From positions 9,613,304 through 9,677,303 of the forward strand of contig CM022677.1 in assembly GCA_012295275.1 (NCBI GenBank): a DNA stretch of 64,000 nucleotides, in the 5' to 3' direction. Below are positions 20,752 to 33,200 of this stretch, in pieces (position 1 is the stretch's first letter; every line of letters begins with the position of its first letter). The stretch comes from Chrysomallon squamiferum (lineage: Eukaryota; Mollusca; Gastropoda; Neomphalida; Peltospiridae). A program made the position numbers and the translations under genes. The notes beneath the pieces were generated by a model that was given only the letters and a program-made list of their open reading frames with translations, was not told where the DNA came from and made no database searches.

Positions 20752-23700
20752 AATCGATGAATGATAACTGGTGTAATATAAATTACCTTTGGAGGACAAT
20801 GACAATAAAAAAATAATGTACATAGAGCCATACAAACCTAGTCATGTGATCTGAGTAGACGTATATTCCACAACATCGATACATGACGAGCATCATGACA
20901 TTGCGAGAAAAAGTATAATTAAAGAAAATCAATACACAATGCACATGACAGTGCTGTGTAAATAGACTGCATTGTTTAGCGGCCTAGTGCGGCAGATTGC
21001 TATATAAGCTGTTTAATAATGGACTGACGATTAGTTTGATATCAGTGCACCGCTGATTGATTACAGAGGTGGTCTAGTTTCATAGGTCACAATACTGAAA
21101 CTGAGAGCTTATCTCCACGATGATGTCTGAAATCAATAAACGTCTTCTGCTATGAATCATCCGTGTTGTGCAGTTCTCTATTTCATTAAACTAGGGAGGA
21201 ACTTAGACTGGTCGCGGATTCTTTTAATTGATCAATTAATTTTAAAAATTTAAATATCTTCTTTTTTCTTTCTTTTTTTTTTTTTTTTTTTTTTTTGCCA
21301 GTTAAATGACAGTATTTTTTGTTCATTTTTCAGAATATGTTAATACGTCATATATTTCAGTTAAGGCTGTTCAAAACTTTCGTTCCAACTCAGAATTATG
21401 TGAACTTTTTATTATATTTTATTCAGAGTGGTACGTGCATTCCTCACCTTTCTGTCTATAGTTGTTTGTTTTTAGAACTCGTTAACTAAAACATCTTCTT
21501 TCCTGCTCTGCTTATTCCGTCTCCTCAGTACTGGAATAAAAATTTCCCTTTAATGTTCACAATATTTGATGTTTATTAATAAATATAACTTGCTAACAGC
21601 CCATAAAGCTTACGTTTCGAAGGGAAGGAGCCGAAGAAAGAAAAACACTTTTACAATACTTAACCATGATGAAGGGATACGTGAAGAAATCAATTGTAAA
21701 TATTTCCTTGTCAGTGTAATGTGTTCTGTTACTGATACGTTGGTCGTCCTTCGTGAAAATATTAAATGTTAGCTGAAATCAGTCAGTGGTTTATTTCGGC
21801 CGGCGTATCCAAATTTGTTGCGATTCTTTTTACATCTCTCTCTTCTGAAATTTAAAGATTTCAGTATTCGACCGAACACGCGGTAATACTGGTTATAGAA
21901 AACTAGTCAGTAAATCGAAATCGTCAGGCAGCAAAAACAAAAAACCTGAATTATTAATTTAAATACTCGATTATGTTTCTTTATTTAGGTAATTCGCCAG
22001 TTATATGTTTAATTATTATAATTATTATTAATGTCGACGGTGCTGTTGTATCAAACTACTAAAAACCAAGTTTGTTGTTCAGTATAATGTGACGTTTCGG
22101 TTTCTAGATGACGTCGATTCAGTATTTAACAGAACAGACAAAACTATCTTAAAACGAAAAATTGAAAGCAAACAAAGAAAAGAGTTCAGAAAATATCTTA
22201 CAAAACAAAGAGAGAGTTGAGAAGCTACTCGTATTTCCAAACACGTTCAGCTTTTAGACATAATACGTTTCTCTTATCTCGCGCACAAGCCGGCGTTAAG
22301 AAATCAAATCAAATTAAAAGTCTCTAGGGCGATGCGAGGATGTCACTGTTTTCTTGTCATAAATCAGTTTTCATCAGGGTTTCGTCTGATTGTGCACAGG
22401 CCTTGAAACCATCAGCAAACAAACATTTTTATTATGATTCAGTGTGTGTAGTTCCTATTCTTCACTAAACACAATTTATGATTCACTATCATGGATGATA
22501 CCAAGTATTTTTGTTTGAAGTCTAATGTTGTATATAGAGTAACAATATAGCTTTTCCGTTTCTCTTTCTGGAGATGTTTTTAAAATAATCTATAATTCAA
22601 CATTTCAGAATATGTGTACACACACACATACACACGTACCTACATACATACACATCTTTAAGACTCTTTTTTTTCTTCTTATGGTTATATTTGCTTTATT
22701 CTATTATCTTTTTCTTACTCTGTATGTATGTATTTTAGGGGTTGGAAAAAAATGAAGTACGAGTGTGAATACAAACAACAAACGAATGGTTACAGAAGAC
22801 ATGTATCTGTATATTACACAAAAATCCAGAACAACAAACCCCACCCCTCCATACACAACTACAGACAACATTTCTATACAAATTCGTGTAATAAAATCAC
22901 ATTTCTCTCTTTGAACAGGACAAGCTAGAAATAACCAAGATGGAGGAACGAGATAACCTGATTAAGAGAAACATTTCATAAAAGTAAAAATATATGTATA
23001 TTTTAAAAATAATAATAAGAAAAATAAGAATATTTAAGAATATTTAATAACAATAATATATTTCCAAGACCAATACCAATTTTAAAAGCAATTTAGACAT
23101 TTAAACTAAAATCACCAAGTATTATATTAAAATTATTTTAAAAAATGTTTTTAACAATTCTATAATTTAACGACACATTTTCAAAACATATAAATAAATA
23201 AATAAACAAATAAATACATAAAATATAAAAAGAAATGTAAATTGATAATTATTTTAAACGTATTTACTTATATAAGTTTGTTTTAATTTCACTATCAAAT
23301 ATTATCTTTTAAGTATTGTTGTTACCATTAATGTAATAAAACTTGATCAAGTTAAATTCTGAAAACAATTTTGTCTTGTATTATATATGTATAAATTCTA
23401 TAAAAAAAATCAGTAAAATTCGGTCCAAAGGCATTAATGAAATTGACAATGTTGTAGAAAATAAGATTTACTGTTTCGTATTAAAGCTGTTTACATTAAA
23501 TTGTTTAAAACTTGAAAACAACTTACATGTGAGATTCTAGTTCTACTGAAGAACTTCTTTAAAAATAAAAATGAAATAAAAAAGACGAATGATGCTTGTC
23601 TCTGATGTACATGTTTTCATGTAATCGTGTGATGTACATCCAGGTACTTTATCCATGTATTTTATATTTAAAATCTTCAAATAGTAAAAGTGCAAAAAAT

Positions 23701-25226
23701 GTTTTTAGGTCTAATGTGTTTTTATAACAATTAACAAAATAAATAAATAATAATAACCTCATAATTAAATACTTTTCAAGTGTTTAATATTCTAAAATAA
23801 TGTTTTATTTTTAATTTCGAAATTAATAATAAATCAAAATATCAGTATATTGGAGTCTAAAAAAAAAAAAAATACCCCCAAAATAATAAACAATGTTTTT
23901 GTTTTGTTTGGAAAACTAGATATAAAATACAATCAAAATTTCTGTCTATTTTATTATTCCAGAACAGTTTAATAATTTTTTTCAAACATAATCTTAATTT
24001 TACCAACATGATTATTTTTTTAACTCCACCTTTTTAAAAGGCATAAAACAATTTTACTAATTAGAAAATGTGGCAGCAAAGAGGTATTTCAAAATCAGTT
24101 TCCTGTTTCTATAAAATTTGTCAGTTGTAAGAATTTTCTCAAAATATATATACACACACACACTCGCACACACAACTACAAACACACACGTGTGAATGTG
24201 TGTTTGTGTGTGTGTCTGTTAACTTAAAGATAATCTGAGGTATTAAGAATTCCCGTAAGTTTAGAGTTTACATGAAGAATATCAGAGAATGTTTTTAATA
24301 AATAAAATAAAATGTATAGTGCTAAAATCAAAGTTAAAATGTCCAAGAGCAAGAAAATAATAATGTGAGTTGTTTTAAAAATATAACATTAAAATAATGA
24401 AATCCATGATACTCTAACAACAACATGAAAAATTAAAAGACAACAAGTATTATAAAAATAAAGAGAAAAAAACAAATTAAAAATAAAAAGCCTCATTCTA
24501 AAATATATAGGTCCATGATATATCTGATAATAAAAGACAGGTGAAAATTAAATAAAGTTAAGTAAAGTCATATTACATAAAAAAAAAAGTTCATAAGGTT
24601 AGCTTCACATTTTGTGATTCAATTGTTTTAAAAAGTTGAAAAATTCCTAATTAATTTCTGATTTTGAAAGTCAGTATGAAGAAATACAGTTGTTTCTTCT
24701 ACTAGCTTATAAAGTATACTTTAAAAGATTTTTCTCTTTATTCTTTTCTGATTTTGTTCTATTTCTGCTTTTTATTTTTTATTTTCTGAAGTAACTGTAC
24801 ATCTTTCAACAAACTAACTACTGATATTTTAACTGGAAAGTTAAATAAAACTTTTTGTCTTCTATTTCAAACACTTCTATAAAATCAAATAGTAATGAAA
24901 TGGTCAAAAAGTAACAATTTAAAATATATCCAATGAAGAAAACAGACAAGAATAATTTAATGTGCAAATCAAATAATAATAATAATAATAAAAAACAACA
25001 ACAATAATAACTAATTTCCATACCAGAAAAATTAAACTTCCCAAATAATAATAATATATATGACCAGTTTACACAGAAAATATTTATATACTGAGAGACA
25101 CAGAGACATACAGACAATATTCTAAACAATTATAAAAGCATGTTTGCTATCACTGATGGTCTACTTATAAAATGTACATATACATTAAAACAATAGCCAT
25201 ATCAGTCAAGATTTCCAGCATGTTAC

Positions 25227-25267
<41 letters not shown>

Positions 25268-25800
25268 AACATTAAAAAAAGAAAATGAAAGTAATAATGA
25301 TGATAATTATAGGGAAAATATTAAATAGTAGTAGAAGTTGTAGTTTATAAATAACACAGCAGTGGTTACAGTAGCAAAGAAATATATTCTGATACAGAGA
25401 AATTTAAAAATTGTAATTCTCAAAGCTTTTTAAAATGGAAATAAAATTAATTTCAGTTTAAAATAAAATCTAAAATTTTGTTAAGATTATGACAGTTATA
25501 ATAATAATGATGGTAACAATGGCAATGATAATAGTAATATAACAATGGTAATAATAAAAATAACAAGAAGAAGAATAACAAAAAGATGAAGAAGATGATG
25601 AAGATAATAACAAAGTGGTGAAATAATAAAATAAAAGGAGAAACAAGCTGGAAAGAATGACTATTAACCTGCAAACATGGCTTCACCTGTACTGGATTAA
25701 TGTGTAAAATAAATGCATGCCACAATCCAAGTTATGAATATGATTAATAATCCATTTTAAAACTACATTCCAGTGTAGAGCCAGACTATCATCATCATCA
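20132..25800. other. AT-rich intergenic sequence
   Basis: No supportable gene. It contains TAG/TAA-type trinucleotide runs (20240-20760), poly-T near 21270-21296, CA patches (22615-22650, 24150-24220) and AAT runs. A TATATAAG at 21001 and an AATAAA at 21136 are noted but have no gene attached. CpG is fairly common up to about 22.4 kb and scarce afterwards. Confidence 0.5.
25227..25265. repeat. AAT microsatellite
   Basis: An uninterrupted (AAT)n of about 13 units. Confidence 0.93.
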
Positions 25801-26699
25801 ATAATATAGTAATCTAAAATTATGTTCCAATTTTATAATTTCATCTATTTATTATAATTATAATAATAATAATAATGAAAAATTTCATCTTTATACATTT
25901 GTTAAGATCTATTAGTAAGAGTTAAGATAAATATTTTCAGTTTGTGACCTTTACTTTAGTCTTAACAATACTGACTATGACCAGTATTAATTACCACACA
26001 CCAAGCTGGATTTAGTAACGTTCTCACTACAACCAAGTCTTGCAGAACTTTCAGTGTTACATTACCTGTCTTTACTCCATTAAGTATGTAACTGATGCAG
26101 AGTTTGAAATAAATTATAAATTTTACACTTTGCTGAAATTAAATGACAATGTCTGTTATTGTAACAAATTTTCAGTCTTCCACAACATGAAATTTACTCT
26201 GAAACTGAATAGATCAGAAAAACGTTAAAAGTCTAATAAGACAGATGAAACTCTGCAAGACAGCGATCTGTGATTTCAACCCCTACAATCTACACAGCTA
26301 CTGTAAAAAAAAAAAATTAGAATTAATGTCCCAAATAACCTCCAGAATTTGTTTTTATTATCAGTTGTGAATTAAAAGATGTAATAAATAATAACTATGT
26401 TACAAACATTGTTTCTGTATCTACAAAACTCCTAATTATTGCTTTGTAGGAGGCTTAGAAAATTTCCAAAGCAATTCTCAATAATGTATATTTGTCTTAG
26501 AAATCTCCAGAAACAATGAATGTTTGTAGACATTTGTGTCAATTCTGTGAGTTACACAGTACTTCTAATTAGTAAGGCTATTAGTAATCATTGTTGTGAG
26601 CTTTTGTAGCAGTCTGAGGATGTTTGTAGTATTACTGTGAGAGTCTATGAAGTGTAGTTAGTTGTGATTGTAGTTAGTTGTGAAGTGTAGTTGGTTGTG

Positions 26700-26890
26700 A
26701 TTGTAGGGGCTGATGTGTGGCTCTACACATGGAGTTTGCGGAATTCACTGAAGTGACTCACGGCTCGTGGTTTGGTGACTTACTGCTCCCTGAGACAAGT
26801 GAGCCGTGCTCACCATGAGGTAGTTACACATGAGGTACTCCTTTTTAACCCCCGCAGTGTGGCTGCGGCAGCTACAGTGGCAACTCACAT
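26700..26890 (-). promoter_or_regulatory. GC-rich non-coding block with possible let-7 sites
   Basis: This block is clearly richer in GC than the kilobases around it. It has an 8 bp inverted repeat (cacggctc and gagccgtg, about 50 bp apart). On the minus strand it contains CTACCTCA (26823-26816) and TACCTCA (26837-26831), which match the let-7 seed as an 8-mer and a 7-mer-A1 site. If the receptor's 3' UTR reaches this far, these could be microRNA targets. Confidence 0.35.
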
Positions 26891-28673
26891 CTGCCACTAA
26901 CACACAGCAAACACAGAAGTTGTCAAAGATTGTGTTTCTTATTGAGAAGTAACAGAATAACTCTACTGGATGTTCTAAATACTTTGTAAACAGAGGCCTT
27001 AACTTCTCATCTTTTCATTTTTTTCCCCCAATTATGCCAGGAAAATTGAAACAAATTTTGGCATTTACTGTGTACAGAACACAATTATGTAATTTATAAT
27101 TTAATTTTTAGGTACAGACTTTGTTCAAATTAATTTTTATTTCTCAATCTTTAAAACAAAGAAAAGAATTGTTGGTCAGGTTTTTGCAGGATAGGTTTTT
27201 AGAATTAGACACCGGGAAAATGCATTATAAACGCAAAAATATAACAAAACAAATCCTGTAAACACATGTCAGCATTTAAAAAGAAAATTTGTTATTTTAA
27301 AAAAAATCTGTATAATTAATTAAATGTCATCTTTGACAACTTCTTGTTCCAACTGTCAGTGACAAATAAATTCCATTTCTAGCAAGAAAATATCTGAGAG
27401 ACAAATTTACAATCAGTAAATACTGTCATATTGAAAAATAAACATAGAATACATTAAAAACTACAGCAATCGTTTCAAACGTAGCTGCCTGCGTGACATA
27501 CAGGCCGTATTTGTGCATCACCAGATACAAAACATCAAAAAATTTCTTACAAACTGTATAGCATGATGTGACCTAGTAGTAAAATGTCAAAAAGTTAACA
27601 AGTAAATCTTATTTAACATGTACAAAAAAATTCCAGACTCTAACAAGAAAGATTTAATTTTGTCAAAAAGCAGTGAGCGCTGTCAGATCAGTACTGATCT
27701 AAATGATTGTAACATTCAGAGATTCAGTTCTATACAAGTTTCTCAGATTACAGCAGCATTTCTGACAAGAATAGCCAATTGATTTCTAAACACTGTCTGT
27801 GTAACATATACTTGATATATTATTCATGAAGTTATTATATATTTAGTATTAACCAACTGAATTATACAATTAGTGATGGCTTATAGTCAAAAGCAATAGT
27901 AACATTTTCTTTAGAAAAAGTTTTTTTTTTTTTTGAATTTGCATTTTTGGTGAAATATTTATTTTTAAGAACACCTCTTTCATGTTAAGTTTGTGTTTAG
28001 GTAATTGTGTTCTGTTTCATACTACTATATTTTTCTTCTTATTATTTTACATATATATGTCGTGATAATTCATACAAATGTTTATGATTAATTCCAAAAA
28101 TAAAACAGAAACCATCAAGACCTTTAAATTTAACTTTCATGAATATTAGTAGTTGACATTACTAGTTTACACATTATTATGCCTGCTCAAATACCTGGTG
28201 ATGCCTATAATGCAATGAAACATTGTTACATGTGTTACAATGCTGCCTATTCCAAAATGACAGCTTGAAAAAAAAAGTTTAATAATAACATAGATTGCTA
28301 TATATATATGTATGTGTATGTATGTGTATATACACATACACATACACATACACACATACACATATACACATACATACATGTAGAAACAGCACACATTTAC
28401 AAGTTGTACAAGTTATAGGAGACAAGAAAAATCAATTACTGGAAAATGCTTTTATTTTTTTTTTTTTTAATTAAATCATCTTTCATTATTAATATTTTAT
28501 ATTAGCAGTACCAATATGTAAAATATTTCTTTTGCAAATTTTATTCACATAATTCATTTCATAATATCTTGATTTCAGTAAATAATTTAACACAGTTGAT
28601 CAAACAAAACTGCTTTCTTGTCTCCTATACCTCAATACAAAGACAACAGAAAACAAAATGTAATAGTTAATAA

Positions 28674-28736
28674 TTAACCCTTTCACTCCCAGTGTTCACA
28701 CACAGTGTCTGACTGAACGGGGAATGAAAGGGTTAA
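28674..28736. mobile_element. TTAA-flanked 55 bp hairpin, possible piggyBac-like MITE
   Basis: TTAA is followed by ccctttcactccc, then a 28 bp centre, then ggggaatgaaaggg and a second TTAA. The ends are near-perfect inverted repeats starting CCC, and the flanks are TTAA, the target duplication of piggyBac elements. It is very short and has no coding capacity, so a simple hairpin is the alternative. Confidence 0.4.
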
Positions 28737-28986
28737 AATGGAATACAAGTAATATTTCCTTTCTACATGCAGATATAATTTCCTCCTTTCTTGTAGTTAC
28801 CTCCCTTGTCCAAGTTTTTCAGAGCCTGACAAAGTGTTATGTGTATGATTTGCATCGACGTACCTGTGTATACGTCGACAAAAGCTGCCATGGTTATTAC
28901 CCATAATTCCTTGTCAAGCAGTAAAATATTCAAAAAAGAGAATAAAATATTTTGTGTTTTTGAATGCCTAATGTTTGCAAATAATT

Positions 28987-28992
28987 TTTATT
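28987..28992 (-). terminator. nearest candidate poly(A) signal for the receptor gene
   Basis: A minus-strand AATAAA about 460 bp after the stop codon, the first downstream. Using it would give a short 3' UTR that excludes the let-7-like sites. Confidence 0.3.
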
Positions 28993-29452
28993 TGACAAAA
29001 CTAAAAACAGTCAATAACTGCCAAGTAAATAGCACTTTCACGGGATGTTTGTTTTACCACTTACAATTTTAACAAAAAAAAAAAAAAAAAAAGTTAATAA
29101 AATAAAATTAAAAAAGAATGAAAAAAGGTTAAACAGTAGCTGCTTGTTTTGCAGACAAAATGTTTGTATTTTTCAAATCTGAGAACATAATAAATGTATC
29201 GCTACAGCAACAGTAAACCAATATCTGGCAAGTCTTGAGGTATGTCTATCTATTAACCAATCAAAAAGGAGAATATAAAAAGAGTGTATAATACCCGCTT
29301 GACTCCAAGAAACAATATCTGTGTGGTGTGCAGTTTTTCTTTTAAATTACCACAACCCACAAATAACGTTTTTTACCAAGTTTCTGGGTGAAAAATATGA
29401 TGTGTGCTGTCCAAAATGTTTCTTTTCTATTTTAGGGAAAAAAGTAAAATAT

Positions 29453-30298
29453 TTACACAATAGTAACAGGTTCTGTGACTGCACACACACACGCCTCCTG
29501 CTGACAGTACTGAGGTATCTGCTGAGGTAAACGGTCCTTTGTCGAAAGGTTGGTTAATATTTCCTGAGGTGTGTCCGAACGGTGTCCAGGTAACCCCTGA
29601 GGTGTTGCCACAGGGGTAGCCGCCGAAGGAGTTTGTGAACAGTTCTCCTGAGAATTGTATGAATCTAAATGCAAGTTCTTCCCCTGAGGTAAATGTGAAT
29701 TAAGTGATGCAGTGTACAAAGGTCTGCCCTGAGGAATGGCCGAACTACCCGTTGACGAAAAAGAGTCTGTAAGCCTGCCCTGAGAACCGCTGCAAGCTGC
29801 TGCTGCTGCCCTGGTGGTCTTGTTTACTGAAGGAAGTGGCGGGGGCCGATGGTAAGCTGGTTTGGCGTCTGCTGAACCCAGCACAGACATTTTACCACCT
29901 GAAACTGGTGGACTGCTGCCAAAGATTGAGGTAGTGGGCTGATGTGCTTTCAAAACTGGAGTTGCTGCTGCTGCTGCTGCTGCTGCCAGGTGCTGACTCC
30001 TTACTTGTTTATTTTTAACAGTTTCTTCCTGAGTAGTGGACTTGTCCACAAGCCCAGATCTACACCTTGGCTCACCGGTGATGTGTAGATGAGAGCTGGT
30101 GTCACCTGAGTGATTGAGAGCCCCCATGGCCTGCAGACAGTCTTCATCATCAGATCCACTCCTGTCTATGTCCTCCAGAGACTCAACACCCGCACTCATA
30201 CTGCTGATGTTGCTGATGTTCACACCAGATTCACTGCCGTCACCAGTCTGACTGCCATCAGTCGATGCCAGCATCGCTGCGATCAAACCACGGTGCTC
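29453..30298 (-). CDS. receptor exon: cytoplasmic part 3 and C-terminus
   Basis: 846 bp ending in a stop at 29453. The start EHRGLIAAMLASTDGSQTG is hydrophobic/helical. Ser/Asp-rich acidic sequence follows (MSAGVESLEDIDRSGSDDED), then a run of nine alanines, RPPPLP, a Gln/Ser/Pro-rich region and the C-terminus TEPVTIV. PPPLP is a plausible WW/SH3 ligand and the final T-x-V fits a class I PDZ ligand. I could not assign the conserved P1-P3 motifs of DCC. Confidence 0.9.
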   Translation of the reverse strand, partial: EHRGLIAAMLASTDGSQTGDGSESGVNISNISSMSAGVESLEDIDRSGSDDEDCLQAMGALNHSGDTSSHLHITGEPRCRSGLVDKSTTQEETVKNKQVRSQHLAAAAAAAATPVLKAHQPTTSIFGSSPPVSGGKMSVLGSADAKPAYHRPPPLPSVNKTTRAAAAACSGSQGRLTDSFSSTGSSAIPQGRPLYTASLNSHLPQGKNLHLDSYNSQENCSQTPSAATPVATPQGLPGHRSDTPQEILTNLSTKDRLPQQIPQYCQQEACVCAVTEPVTIV

Positions 30299-33200
30299 CT
30301 GTAACAGAAACACTTTGTTAAAACAGATCACTAAAACAAACATCCAACATTCTTTAGTATTTCATTTTCTTTGTTTATGACTGACATTTTTCCTTTTTAA
30401 ATAAATATCGTTTTGTTTTTATATTTTGCTAGAAATATTTTCATGAGTAAAAAAATTTAAAATATGACCTGTCAGACACACAAATGATAAGAATCACTTA
30501 CCACATTCTCCTTGCATTGTTTACACTATTCACACAAAATATTTGTTTTAGGAAGTGTAACATTCACTACACAATGATAATAATAATGTCCTTAGAAAAC
30601 ATTATCACAGATTTTATGTTTGTTTTTATTTTAGAAGCAGCATGACTTCCTATTCCTATCAGTCTTTACAAATAAACATATCAAACTACAAACAAATCAA
30701 AATATGTGCATGTGAACACACTCATATATATATATGTATATATATATATACATTTTCTGTGTGAACATAATGAAAATATACTTGACAACAGCTTTGTATG
30801 TTGATAATGATGTCTATAGTGATCATATTTACAATGAAGTAAATGTTACCTCAAAATTAGTCAGTCCATCAATATGACCTCGACCTTCGACCGAGGTCAC
30901 ATGACCATTAGGAAGATGACCGTTTTGAAAGCTGTGCAGAAGGCCATTAACTTTGACCCCATTGGGTGTTACAATTAAATTTCCTCCACCCTAGAACAGA
31001 AAAAGAAAATAACACTGTTTACACAATGTCTGTTGTTTGAATGTTTACCAAACCCATACTTCAGTAATGTGAAATATCCCACAGAAAGATTACCTATCCT
31101 ACACTTCAGTGAAAAAATCCCATAAAAGTTTATCAAAACCCATAAAAATATGTTATTAACTCTTTTGTAAAAAAAACCTTTTTATCTATCAACAGTTTCA
31201 CTTGAGTGTCAATAGTATTATGGTGTCTCTGTATATACCATCTAAAAGAGTTATGAAATAAGTAGAGATTTCCAAACAGTGGAGATACAGTCTGTAGTAA
31301 GTGAATGCACTGGACTGCTATGTTGTCTGTCACTCAAAGTACTCAACAAATAACTCAAGTGAATTTTCTAAAGTTGTTAATTAAGTTTTTATATCTGAAC
31401 CTTAGAATCTGATTGTTCATTCTCATGCAGTTGAGTCAACATCGGCGCTGCCTCCCACTCTTTCATTTCCACATTACTTGTCTGATGAGCATGTCCGTTA
31501 CCATTACAAGGCAGGTGACCATTACCATGGAACGTGGATGGCGTGTGGCTGCTCAGTTCACTGTCCTTGAAACATCTGTAATTTAATTATATTAGAAAGC
31601 TGAATAAACAGAAATAAACTTTATGATATCCTCATCTTTTCCCCATACATAAACACACTATGAAATAAAATAACTCTCTGTCCCAAGATAAAAATTACTG
31701 CTGCTTTAAATAATAAACAGAACCCATACACATATTCACACCCACATTCAGCCCTTCATCTGGATTTTTTGTTTGCAAGAAACTTTTAAGATCCACTTTT
31801 AAACCGTTTGAAACTTACCTCTGACGAAACACAAACACAATAATGCAACAGACGATGATACAGACAATTCCTATGGAGATGCCTATCACAATGGCTAGAT
31901 GATTGGATGCCTTCGTCGTAGATGCTGGAGTTATACCTGTGAGAACACACAAATATTAAGTTTTTAACAAACATATAAAACTTGGGAGGATGAGTATTTC
32001 CATTTAGCAGCAAATATTTTAATTGTGATGTAAATACCCAATCATCAGAACATTTCACTGAAAATGCAATAACCAGAAATTTTGAAAACAGCCACTTTAC
32101 AGGTACAGCAATCAATAAAAATACTCAATTGGTACACATGTAACAAGATACATAATAAGTGATTCAAGAATATCTGTTCTTTTCATTTTTTAAATTATTT
32201 CAAAACTCTGTGACACTAACAGAAGTTCTAGCTATAATACGTACCAGCCATCTTTCTGTCGAGTCTGACAAATATGACGTGAGACATGTCCCCCTCGCCA
32301 ACCTGATTACAAGCCTGAAGTTTGAAGTAATACGCTGCAGCCTTCAATTCCTTCACCTCTGACCTCGTCAATGCACCTGCATCATCCAAACATAGCAAAC
32401 TTTAATGAACTAGTGAATTAACAAATGAAATAATGAAGATGTCAATAATTTTTTTAAAGAGGTGCTTTTTCAAAAGTAAGGTTATCTGAACCATAAAGTG
32501 CCATAAATTTTGCAGAAGACAACATTCATCTGAAAATCAAAGTAGAAATGTGAGTGACTCTGAGTGTGAGAAACTGAGACAGAGAGAGAGAAAAAATATA
32601 TAATATAAAGTATAAAGAATAAAGAATTGTACAGACATGTTTAAATTTTTAAATAAATTTACTTATGAAGAAATGAGTGAAGCTGTGAGACTGACTGACC
32701 TGGTCGTGTGAAGTTTCTCCACAGATGTTGCTTTGTCTCGTTGGACACATAGAAGATGATGTATGATGTTATCTTTCCATTCGGTGACTTGGGCGGCTTC
32801 CACTGCAATTCTATAGCCTCAGCTGACAGGAGTCGGTATGTGATGTTAGTCGGGGCACTCGGAACTAAAACAAAACAAACATCAAGTTTTAATAATGATG
32901 ATAAAAATAAGATTAAAAGGATTAATCATAATGAAATTTTTGTTGTTTTGATAAATATTTATCAATACCCCATAACAAAAATCAATAGTTATGGTGTATG
33001 AATTAAATGTGATCAACACAGCATGACAATCTGTGCATGCATGCACACACACACACACATCAATGTGCATGCACCATGTTATTTTAAGCAGCAAATGTAC
33101 ATATCTGTATTGAAATTGTGAAACAGAACAGTTCTAATACATTTCATTGGCTCAAAATGCCTACATTATTTTCTATAGTTTATAGACTGATAGTTGACAA

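Larger units (their letters stand above)
25801..29452 (-). other. probable 3' UTR and downstream flank of the protogenin-like gene
   Basis: About 3.6 kb without coding potential downstream of the receptor's stop. The first minus-strand AATAAA is at 28992-28987 and others follow (for example within 27957-27962 and near 25845). The transcript end is therefore undetermined. A GC-richer block with local inverted repeats at 26700-26890 and a short TTAA-flanked hairpin at 28674-28736 are the only distinctive parts. Confidence 0.4.

Noticed and set aside
26816-26838. Plus-strand TGAGGTAGTT as a let-7 gene
   Set aside because: Only the first nine bases match the mature let-7, and I see no long hairpin with its remaining bases.
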